Below, piece by piece: positions 6,410 to 14,059 of a stretch of 27,977 bases of DNA. The stretch is from a virus. The position numbers and the translations under genes are program-made. The stretch covers positions 1 to 27,977 of IMG/VR virus record IMGVR_UViG_3300030380_005213; one strand, 5' to 3'. The notes beneath the pieces are model-generated. The model had not been told where the DNA came from. It did not search any database and was given only the letters and a program-made list of their open reading frames with translations. The stretch's first letter is position 1. Each line of letters starts with the position of its first letter.

Positions 6410-6417
6410 TATTTATG
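6410..6417 (-). promoter_or_regulatory. T4-type late promoter element, leftward
   Basis: Read on the minus strand this is CATAAATA, seven of eight matches to the T4 late core. It lies 25 bp upstream of the gp4 ATG (6385) and would drive the leftward operon. It faces the rightward element at 6386-6393, so each element lies within the transcribed leader of the other. Confidence 0.62.
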
Positions 6418-6428
6418 AGGAAAAAAAT

Positions 6429-7676
6429 ATGTCATATGGTACAACCATGGGTGGCATTAATTTAGACAGTAGTAGTTCAAGCTATTACAAGAGTGCACCT
6501 TCAGCTAAATTACAAGAAGATGTTACTAGGTTAAACGTACAACCTGATACAGCTCCAAAAGGTGAAGTTCAAAAATACAATGTTACAGATTTTGCATATC
6601 CTGAAGGTATAAGCAGCGATTTAGATAAACAACATTATATACAATTTTATATTAATGTAAGAGGTAAATCTAAGTTTAATGAAGGTGAAGCAAAAGGAAG
6701 AGAACAGATTAAAAATAATTTAATGGCTGATGTTGTAGTTGGATCTGGAGAAAACAGAATTGATCCTAATAGAAGTGCTCAAAGAGTTAATGACCTTACA
6801 AGTTTTGTTAAAGGCAATGGTGGATCAAAACTTGGTGAAATTCTTGGAATAGGTGATGGAAAACAAGTAAAACAAACAACACCATCTTCAGAATCATCAG
6901 ATTATTCTACTAATGCTGGAAGTCCTGGAATTATTGATGCAGCTAAAAATACAGTTCAAAAAGGAGTAAATACTGCATTAGAAGGTCTTGCAACATTAAA
7001 ACCAGATGTTCCACGAAGATTAAGAGATGTTATTACATTACACATACAAGATAGACCAGCAGTTAATTATGGTGTATCTTATCAAGAAACTTCATTAGGT
7101 ATGGCAGGTGGTGGTTTATTAGGAGGAGGCCAAGGAACCAGTGATTCGATAGGTATGAATCAAGAATCAGTTAAAGAAGCTACTGCAGCTATGGCTACTC
7201 AAGTTGTTGGAGGACTAAGTTCAATTTTAGGTGCTTTAGGAGGTACTAGGCCTGGTGATATTTTAGTAAATGCTTCTAAACAAATTACTAATCCATTTAG
7301 AGAACAATTTTTTGAAAGAGTAGATTTTAGAACATTTAATTTTAGACATACATTCATGCCTAAAAGTGCAGAGGAAGCACAAAAAGTTAGAGATATAATT
7401 AAGATGTTTAAATTTCATATGCATCCAGAATTAGTAGGTGGTCTTGGTTTAATGTTTTTATATCCTTCAGAATTTGAAATAAAATATATGTATAGAGGTG
7501 AAGAAAATACATATTTTAATAAAATATCAACTTGTGTACTGGAAGATATGAATGTTGAATATGGTGGTGATATTTTTGCTTCATTTGAAGATGGTCAACC
7601 GGTAGAAGTAAACATGAGCCTAAGATTTAAAGAACTCGAAGTACTCACTAAAGAAAGAATTGCAGAAGGATTCTAA
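6429..7676 (+). CDS. 48: gp48 baseplate tail tube cap
   Basis: This is a 415-aa protein whose C-terminal half is strongly gp48-like: REQFFERVDFRTFNFRHTFM, KFHMHPELVGGLGLMFLYPS and NKISTCVLEDM (about residues 290-375). The N-terminal part has YPEGISSDLDKQHYIQFYIN. gp48 caps the hub and, with gp54, starts tube polymerisation. T4 gp48 is about 364 aa; the extra length is in a Gly/Ser-rich middle (about residues 80-260) including GMAGGGLLGGGQG. Its ribosome binding site is GAGGA at 6417-6421. It is the first gene of the long rightward baseplate operon and fuses to gp53 by TAATG. Confidence 0.88.
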   Translation: MSYGTTMGGINLDSSSSSYYKSAPSAKLQEDVTRLNVQPDTAPKGEVQKYNVTDFAYPEGISSDLDKQHYIQFYINVRGKSKFNEGEAKGREQIKNNLMADVVVGSGENRIDPNRSAQRVNDLTSFVKGNGGSKLGEILGIGDGKQVKQTTPSSESSDYSTNAGSPGIIDAAKNTVQKGVNTALEGLATLKPDVPRRLRDVITLHIQDRPAVNYGVSYQETSLGMAGGGLLGGGQGTSDSIGMNQESVKEATAAMATQVVGGLSSILGALGGTRPGDILVNASKQITNPFREQFFERVDFRTFNFRHTFMPKSAEEAQKVRDIIKMFKFHMHPELVGGLGLMFLYPSEFEIKYMYRGEENTYFNKISTCVLEDMNVEYGGDIFASFEDGQPVEVNMSLRFKELEVLTKERIAEGF

Positions 7677-8398
7677 TGACATATCAATACTTTCAAAAAT
7701 ATCCGTTAGCTACATTTACATTAGATGATTACCAATCTATGCAAATTATGCCAGATTTATCTACTAGAAGTAAATTCTTAGCTAACGTAGTTACTAATGC
7801 ATCTAACTATGATGAGTATGATATTGTAAGTGGTGAAACACCTGAAATCACAGCAGATAAGTTTTATGGTGATTCAGGATTACACTGGATTATATTACAA
7901 TCTAATGGTATACTTGACCCAAGGTTTGGATGGCCATTAGATCAATTCTTTTTAAAACAATTTACAAAAGAGAAATATGGAAATATAACTTCTACTCATC
8001 ATTATGAGGATTCGACTGGTAATATAACAACTAATGCAAATATTGAAATAACTTTATCAGATACTATTGATACATTAAATTTAAGTAATGGTTCAGTTTT
8101 AACTAATGTAACAGGTAGTGGTGTTGGAGTTATAACAGATATTAATATTACCGGTAATTCTACATTTAAACTTAGAGTACCTCAAGGAGGTTTTAATAAT
8201 GGAGATACAATTGCATTAGCTTCTAATACTTCTATAACTTCTAATATCACTGGTACTGATAATATAACAAATGGTACTGCTATAACTAATTTAATTCATG
8301 AAGATAGAGAAAATGATGCAAAAAGAAAGATTAAAATAATTAAAAGTGATTTTGTACCATCAATAATTAGTCAATTTGAAAACTTAATGAAAACATGA
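7676..8398 (+). CDS. 53: gp53 baseplate wedge subunit
   Basis: The 240-aa product shows the LysM-like gp53 pattern: a start MTYQYFQKYPL, then ADKFYGDSGLHWIILQSNGI and LDPRFGWPL (about 60-88), and the conserved C-terminus KRKIKIIKSDFVPSIISQFE. gp53 joins wedges to the hub. Compared with T4 gp53 (196 aa), a Thr/Asn-rich beta-type insert lies between the two conserved parts (about residues 118-206). It overlaps the following hub gene by ATGA. AGAAGGA lies upstream in the end of gp48. Confidence 0.9.
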   Translation: MTYQYFQKYPLATFTLDDYQSMQIMPDLSTRSKFLANVVTNASNYDEYDIVSGETPEITADKFYGDSGLHWIILQSNGILDPRFGWPLDQFFLKQFTKEKYGNITSTHHYEDSTGNITTNANIEITLSDTIDTLNLSNGSVLTNVTGSGVGVITDINITGNSTFKLRVPQGGFNNGDTIALASNTSITSNITGTDNITNGTAITNLIHEDRENDAKRKIKIIKSDFVPSIISQFENLMKT

Positions 8399-9738
8399 CA
8401 CAACCTTCTATACCTTTTCAAACTGCAGGTACGGTTGATATACATGAGCTTGTGATATTTACAGGTTCTGGTAAATTTTTAGACATAAAAGATTACATGT
8501 CTGAACTTAACATTTACGAAGATATATTTTCTCCAACAATGTCAGGTAACTTTTTATTTGTTGATTCTAGAAACTTAATAAAGGAATTACCTATTGTCGG
8601 TGAGGAATATCTTTATGCTAAAATTGAAACACCAAGTAGTGGTCAATTAATAGAAAAAATATTTAGAATTTATTCTATAACAGATAGAGAATTTGCTAAT
8701 GACCAAGGAACTCAAATATATAGTTTAAATTTTATTTCTTTAGAAGCAATAGCTAATACATTTAAACCAATTTTTAAAACCTTTAAAGGTCAAATTAGTG
8801 CATTAGTTAGAGATATATTTAATGATTATATACAAACTAAAAGAACAGCTATAAAAAAAGATAATGCTTATACTTTCAATAATGATGTATCTAAATTACA
8901 AATTTTAACTTCAACTTCTAATTCAGTCAAATTTGTTAGTCCAGGATGGACTCCATTCAAATGTATAAATTGGTGTGCTTCTAAATCTATACCGCTTGAA
9001 GGCAAAGCATGTAATTTTTTATTTTTTGAGACTAATAAAGCATTTGTTTTTGGTAGTATAGAAACAATATTTAAATTCAATAAAGATAGTAATAATGGTT
9101 TGAGTATAGGTACTTACAAATATCAAACTAATCAACTAAAAAAGAACGAAAATCCAGTATCTAAAATGTTTAATGTTGAAGAGTTTCAACTTATAAAAAC
9201 TGTTGATCATTTAGCTAATTATAATAGTGGATATTTGGCTAATAGATTAATAACATTAGATATATTAAATAAAAAGTATGCAGCTCACGATTATGATGCT
9301 ATTGAAAGTTTTGAGGATTATTCACACAGTGAAGCTAAACCAAAACCTTTTTTTAATGTTGATTCTACAAGATCACCTTTATCTGATATAAAATTTGCGC
9401 CAGTCCATCCAGGTTTATTTCCTGATATGAAAGATAATGTTAATGAAAAAATGTTTGAGATACATGGTAACAGAAAGTCTAATTTAATGGAACTTAACAA
9501 TTTTAAATTAAATATGATAATTCCTGGAAGAACTGATGTTGAAGTGGGTAGAACATTAGATTTTATTTTTCCAGACGTTTCACCTAAATCTGAAAAAGAT
9601 AAAAACAAAGATACTGGAGATAAATTTTATACAGGTAGTTACTTAATATCAGCTATTAGACATAAAATAACTTTACAGTCTCATCATATGGCAGTAGAAT
9701 TAATTAAAGATTCAATGAATGGAGCAAGAGATAATTAA
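8395..9738 (+). CDS. 27: Baseplate hub protein, gp27-like
   Basis: This 447-aa protein sits directly before the gp5-like spike gene, in the position of the hub component gp27. Its N-terminal part has the usual hub pattern: VDIHELVIFTGSGKFLDIKD, LNIYEDIFSPTMSGNFLFVD and LIKELPIVGEEYL, followed by the strand pairs of a tube-like domain. The C-terminal third has LNMIIPGRTDVEVGRTLDFI, typical of the second tube-like domain. T4 gp27 is 391 aa and forms the trimeric torus holding the spike. No ribosome binding site is visible at the ATGA overlap with gp53, so translation is probably coupled. Identity to T4 is weak; the call rests on architecture and synteny. Confidence 0.72.
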   Translation: MTQPSIPFQTAGTVDIHELVIFTGSGKFLDIKDYMSELNIYEDIFSPTMSGNFLFVDSRNLIKELPIVGEEYLYAKIETPSSGQLIEKIFRIYSITDREFANDQGTQIYSLNFISLEAIANTFKPIFKTFKGQISALVRDIFNDYIQTKRTAIKKDNAYTFNNDVSKLQILTSTSNSVKFVSPGWTPFKCINWCASKSIPLEGKACNFLFFETNKAFVFGSIETIFKFNKDSNNGLSIGTYKYQTNQLKKNENPVSKMFNVEEFQLIKTVDHLANYNSGYLANRLITLDILNKKYAAHDYDAIESFEDYSHSEAKPKPFFNVDSTRSPLSDIKFAPVHPGLFPDMKDNVNEKMFEIHGNRKSNLMELNNFKLNMIIPGRTDVEVGRTLDFIFPDVSPKSEKDKNKDTGDKFYTGSYLISAIRHKITLQSHHMAVELIKDSMNGARDN

Positions 9739-11078
9739 TGAATATATTTAATAAAGACGGATTTATTTGGTTTATAGGTGTAGTGGAATCAAGAACTGAT
9801 GATCCACTTAAAGCTGGTAGATGTAGAGTAAGAATATATGGTTATCATTCAGAAGATAAAAATGAACAACCTACTGAAGATCTGCCTTTTGCAACACCAA
9901 TACAACCTATAACTTCTGCTGCTATTGCTGGAAAAGGAACAACTCCTATTGGACCAGCTGAAGGAACATGGGTTGTTGGTTTTTTCTTAGACGGCAAAAA
10001 TATGCAACAACCAGCTTTTTTTGGAACTATAGCTGGAATACCAGGTAATGAAAGTACATTTGAAGAACCACCTAAAGATCCACAGACAGATAATGACCAA
10101 TCTAAAAACAAAACTGATGCGGATATGAAAAATCAATCAGGTGAAAAAATTACAGATGGTAATAATAATCCAGTTAAGTCTGGTGTTCCACCTGTTAAAG
10201 ATTTTAAAATAGGTGATGTTGCTAAAAACAATGCTTCCACAATATTACCATTTGGAGTTGGTGCTGGTAATAAAAGTGTTGGAACAATTAATGATTATAA
10301 GACAAGCGAAGAAAGATTTGGAGCTAGGTACGGTAAGTATGAATTAGCTTCATTTTTACCTAAACACACACCAGGTGGTAAAGCAAGACCATCTTCTAAA
10401 GGTTCACCGTTAAGTACATTTGTAAAAGATTCTAAATTTAGTCCACAATTTGTAGGACTAGAACCAGGTACAGATGACTTTGATAATAAATGGTCAGAGA
10501 TATCAAGTTCTGATAGTTTTCTTTTTGAAAAAGATCAAGATGACTTTATGAAGAAAAAATACTTTGATTCATTTGTATCTAATTTAAGAAGAAAAGGTGT
10601 TGATATTAATAAGTTTGGTCCATCTGTAAAAGAACTTGGGTTTACTACTGCTTTACAATCAGGTCCATCTGGAGGCACTGAAATATTTAATAGAGCATTG
10701 AGAGGTAAATCGTCTATAAATGATAATGATATTTTAGATTCAGTTGGTGAATTTAAGAAAGCAGCTGCTGATGAACTTTTTCCAGGTTTAGATATTAGTA
10801 AATTAGATTCATTAAAATCAGAGTTAACTTCTCAAAAAAGTAGTCTTGATGGTTTACTTCCTAAAGTGCCATCATTAGGATCTTTTCCAGATTTGCCAAG
10901 TCTTCCAGGCGTACCAGATTTACCAGGATTACCTTCTTTAAGTGGTATAGAGGCCTTTCAAGGAACTAAAAATGAAGATTTGCATTACTTTGGGGATGAT
11001 CCAATAATTTATGATAGAATAAATGCAGAAAGAATAAAAAGAGGTTTATCACCTTTAGCTAATCAAAGGCCAACATAA
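9738..11078 (+). CDS. 5: Spike base: gp5 OB-fold domain with a VgrG3-like lysozyme domain
   Basis: Residues about 8-104 form a gp5/VgrG OB domain: IWFIGVVESRTDDPLKAGRC, VRIYGYHS, and GTWVVGFFLDGKNMQQPAFF. A polar linker follows. Residues about 168-345 resemble the peptidoglycan hydrolase domain at the C-terminus of VgrG3-type T6SS spikes: RYGKYELASF, GLEPGTDDFDNKWSEISSSD, QDDFMKKKYFD and TTALQSGPSGG. This is in the place where T4 gp5 carries a T4-type lysozyme. Then comes a Leu-Pro repeat (about 374-402) and a short tail ending LANQRPT. The beta-helix of T4 gp5 is not here but in the next gene. TAATG junctions at both ends. The OB call is firm; the hydrolase family is from remembered pattern, and its catalytic Glu could not be placed. 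Confidence 0.78.
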   Translation: MNIFNKDGFIWFIGVVESRTDDPLKAGRCRVRIYGYHSEDKNEQPTEDLPFATPIQPITSAAIAGKGTTPIGPAEGTWVVGFFLDGKNMQQPAFFGTIAGIPGNESTFEEPPKDPQTDNDQSKNKTDADMKNQSGEKITDGNNNPVKSGVPPVKDFKIGDVAKNNASTILPFGVGAGNKSVGTINDYKTSEERFGARYGKYELASFLPKHTPGGKARPSSKGSPLSTFVKDSKFSPQFVGLEPGTDDFDNKWSEISSSDSFLFEKDQDDFMKKKYFDSFVSNLRRKGVDINKFGPSVKELGFTTALQSGPSGGTEIFNRALRGKSSINDNDILDSVGEFKKAAADELFPGLDISKLDSLKSELTSQKSSLDGLLPKVPSLGSFPDLPSLPGVPDLPGLPSLSGIEAFQGTKNEDLHYFGDDPIIYDRINAERIKRGLSPLANQRPT

Positions 11079-13378
11079 TGAGTTCATTTAAAGTTAACCA
11101 ATTCAAAGACATAGTTGTAGCTGAAGCTCAGGCTAGACCTGAATTTACAAGGTTACCTCCTATAGCTAGAAAATTTATGAATGAAGCTTTGGAAGAAACA
11201 GCAAGTGAACTTTCAGCTGGGATAGTTAATGATATTGATTTATCTGCTAATAAAGAATTGACAGACATACCTAAGAACCTTGTTGGACCAACTAATCCAG
11301 TTGATTTAGTAAGTAGTAATTTAGATGTAACTAGTTTAACTAACAATTTAGATAGTAAAATAACAGGTGCCCTTACAGATGCATTGACAGATAGACTTAC
11401 TACCAGTGTTGTTTCAAAATTTAATAGTAAACTTCCTCCTATTCTCAGGTCTAAAATTAGTACGTCAGCAATTCAAAATGCATTGAGTGGAGGTTTATCT
11501 TCTGGTTTAAACAAAGGTATAAAACATGAATTGAATTTATTTTCTGGTGAAGCATTATCTGGTAGAATACCTCAATTACCTTCAGTACCTAATATAGGTG
11601 GCATATATGATAAGTTAAGTGCTAAGGAAGCATTTGCAGATGTCAATAAAAAATTTGATACAGCAGCTGCCACATCAGCTATACAAGATGCTGCAAATTT
11701 TAATGTTCAAAACGAAGAAAATACAAAAAAGCAAATAGTAACAAATACTGGTTTTGTAAGTCCTACAGCTACATTTCCAACTCGAGATTATTCAGCAAGA
11801 ACAGAAACTAATAAACTTGCCACTGGTGATGTAAATGGAACAATCACTTTTGAGAAAACTGAAGACAGAATATTAGGTTGCAAATTACCAAACAATGAAA
11901 GTTTTGACCAACCTCTCAATCCATACAATGCAAGATATCCATTTAATAAAGTTATAGAAACAGAATCTGGTCATATAATAGAAATGGATGATACACCAGG
12001 TGCTGAAAGATTACACATCTATCATACCAATGGAACATTTATTGAATTAGATCAATCAGGTTCTATTGTAGAAAGAACTAAAGGTAGTCAATATAGATTT
12101 GTAGATAAAAATGATCACTTATCTGTGATGGGTGAAGGAAGAGTATCTATTGGAGGTTCATTAAAGGTATATTGTTCTGGTAATGTAGATTTAGAAGTAG
12201 AAGGTGATACTAATTTGAGATGTTTTAATGATGTTACTATGGAAGCATCAGGAACTTTAAATCTATCTGCAACAGAAGAGATAAATTTAAACAGCGCTAA
12301 TATCAATATTGAATCATCTAACTTTGTTAATTTAAAAACAGAAGGAAATGCATTTATAACAGCTAAAGATAGCATTCATAATAAATGTAATAGTTCAATG
12401 TTTTTGCATACATTGAAAGACATGCATATTAATTCAGATGAAAACTTTAATTTATTAGCAGCTAAAGATATGAGTTTGATAGCTACCAGTAAAATGGTAT
12501 CGTCAGCAGATTCAATTCATGAGCAAGCTACAACTTATAATGAAAAAGCCACAACTATTAATATGAATAATCCTTCATATAGTGTTGCAGACAATCCTCC
12601 AAACATTGCTTCTGTAGCAACTTATGCTAATGATGCTAATATTGGAACTATAGGTGATAGAAACAGTGTAATAATAGAAACAATAGATGATCCAGAATAT
12701 TCTAATTATTTAGATAATGTTGGTTATGAAACAGAAGATACAGAATTAGATGAAGAAGCAGATCAGTTTGAAAAGTCACAAATTATATCAGGAGTAGCAT
12801 CACCAGGACGTTCTGATCCAGTTGAAGTAAGAAGATCAACTGCTTCTCCTACTATATCAACTATTGTTCAACCTGATATAGGTCTTAAATCTGCACAATT
12901 TGTGCCAGGTAATATGAGAATATCACCAAACTTTACTCTTGAAAAATTATCATCTAAGGCTTACTTTCCTCATGATATACCTCGTCAAGGTCAAGTTGGA
13001 CTTTCTTATGGGGAAATAGTATTTAATTTACAAGCTATGGCTTTAAATGTTTGTGAACCAGTTAAAGAATTATTTCCTAATATGTTTATTACTTCAGGAT
13101 TTAGGAAAGTTACAGCTGATGGAAGTAAAACATCTGATCACTTAAAAGGTCAAGCTATTGACATGCAATTTAAAAATACAAGAAAAAAAGAATATTTTGA
13201 TATAGCAGAGAAAATAGCAAACAATATAAATTTTGATAAAGTACTTTTAGAATATAAAGATACTGGATCTGGGTTACCTTGGATACATATTTCGTTCAAA
13301 GTAGATCAACCAAGAAAACTTATGTTTACATATTTTAATCATAGAAAAACTCATAATCAATTTGTGGATCTTGCATAA
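11078..13378 (+). CDS. Spike beta-helix protein with C-terminal M15 peptidase domain
   Basis: This is a 766-aa protein in three parts. Residues about 1-200 are helical and polar. Residues about 260-500 look like the gp5/VgrG beta-helix: GHIIEMDDTPGAERLHIYHT, GTFIELDQSGSI and then many short alternating strands (EINLNSANINIESS). Residues about 605-745 match the M15/D-Ala-D-Ala peptidase fold: MRISPNFTLEKLSS, ITSGFRKV, the zinc motif HLKGQAID (H688, D695, form HxxGxAxD) and PWIHISF (H737). It probably forms the trimeric needle below the OB protein and cuts peptide cross-links in the cell wall during puncture. It lies between the OB protein and PAAR with TAATG at both ends. Confidence 0.82.
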   Translation: MSSFKVNQFKDIVVAEAQARPEFTRLPPIARKFMNEALEETASELSAGIVNDIDLSANKELTDIPKNLVGPTNPVDLVSSNLDVTSLTNNLDSKITGALTDALTDRLTTSVVSKFNSKLPPILRSKISTSAIQNALSGGLSSGLNKGIKHELNLFSGEALSGRIPQLPSVPNIGGIYDKLSAKEAFADVNKKFDTAAATSAIQDAANFNVQNEENTKKQIVTNTGFVSPTATFPTRDYSARTETNKLATGDVNGTITFEKTEDRILGCKLPNNESFDQPLNPYNARYPFNKVIETESGHIIEMDDTPGAERLHIYHTNGTFIELDQSGSIVERTKGSQYRFVDKNDHLSVMGEGRVSIGGSLKVYCSGNVDLEVEGDTNLRCFNDVTMEASGTLNLSATEEINLNSANINIESSNFVNLKTEGNAFITAKDSIHNKCNSSMFLHTLKDMHINSDENFNLLAAKDMSLIATSKMVSSADSIHEQATTYNEKATTINMNNPSYSVADNPPNIASVATYANDANIGTIGDRNSVIIETIDDPEYSNYLDNVGYETEDTELDEEADQFEKSQIISGVASPGRSDPVEVRRSTASPTISTIVQPDIGLKSAQFVPGNMRISPNFTLEKLSSKAYFPHDIPRQGQVGLSYGEIVFNLQAMALNVCEPVKELFPNMFITSGFRKVTADGSKTSDHLKGQAIDMQFKNTRKKEYFDIAEKIANNINFDKVLLEYKDTGSGLPWIHISFKVDQPRKLMFTYFNHRKTHNQFVDLA

Positions 13379-13644
13379 TGCCAGGTGTATCAAGAGTTGG
13401 TGTAGATACAGCAGCAGGAACTATTACAGGACCTGGTGCATCAACTGTTTTTGTAAATGGTTCAAAAGTATCATTAATAGGTGATTCAGTTGCAGCTCAT
13501 AGTCCTGGAGGAATACATAATTCAGCTACTATGGTTGAAGGATCCTCAGATGTATTAGCAGAAGGTACAGGAGTAGTTAGAGCAGGAGATGCAGCAAGTT
13601 GTGGTCATACTGCTACAGGTTCTTCAGATACGTTTGCTAATTGA
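13378..13644 (+). CDS. 5.4: PAAR-repeat spike tip protein (gp5.4-like)
   Basis: The 88-aa protein has the PAAR pattern of short Gly-rich strands: VSRVGVDTAAGTITGPGAST, VFVNGSKVSLIGDSVAAHSP, and ending ASCGHTATGSSDTFAN. H41, H47, C75 and H77 fit the usual three-His plus one-Cys metal site at the sharp tip. In T4, gp5.4 caps the gp5 needle. Immediate position after the needle gene supports this. It is followed by a 13-bp gap carrying the gp25 ribosome binding site. Confidence 0.93.
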   Translation: MPGVSRVGVDTAAGTITGPGASTVFVNGSKVSLIGDSVAAHSPGGIHNSATMVEGSSDVLAEGTGVVRAGDAASCGHTATGSSDTFAN

Positions 13645-13657
13645 GGATAAATAAAGC

Positions 13658-14059
13658 ATGGCTATAGTAAATAGAAAAGCAAGAAAATTTATAGATTTTG
13701 ATTTAAATTTTCAATCAGATCTTCAAACTAAAGATTTAATCGAATCTGAAAATGAAAATGCAGTTAAGCAATCTATAAAAAATTTAATATTAACAAAAAA
13801 TTATGAAAGAAAATTTCATCCAGAAATAGGTTGTCAAGTTTATTCTATGATGTTTGAAAATTTTACACCAGCTACTAAAAATATAATGGAAAGAACTATA
13901 CAAGATGCGATTAATAATTTTGAACCAAGAGCAACATTAATAAGAGTAGACATAGTAGATAACCAAGATAGTAATGAAGTTGATGTAACTGTTGAATTTA
14001 AAATGGCTAATATTCCAAATCCATTAGTTATTACACAATCACTAACGAGAGCAAGATAA
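13658..14059 (+). CDS. 25: gp25 baseplate wedge protein (lysozyme-fold-like family)
   Basis: The 133-aa product has the T4 gp25 length (132) and its motifs: NLILTKNYERKFHPEIGCQV (about residues 43-62), the RxF/HP core, and AINNFEPRATLIRVDI. gp25 is the conserved core wedge and sheath-initiating protein found in all contractile injection systems. The ribosome binding site is GAGGA (13643-13647) in the short gap. It fuses to gp6 by TAATG, the usual gp25-gp6 pair. Confidence 0.95.
   Translation: MAIVNRKARKFIDFDLNFQSDLQTKDLIESENENAVKQSIKNLILTKNYERKFHPEIGCQVYSMMFENFTPATKNIMERTIQDAINNFEPRATLIRVDIVDNQDSNEVDVTVEFKMANIPNPLVITQSLTRAR

Noticed and set aside
13646-13653. GATAAATA late-promoter match before gp25
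   Set aside because: It is 4 bases from the gp25 ATG and overlaps the ribosome binding site, so a transcript would start at or after the start codon.
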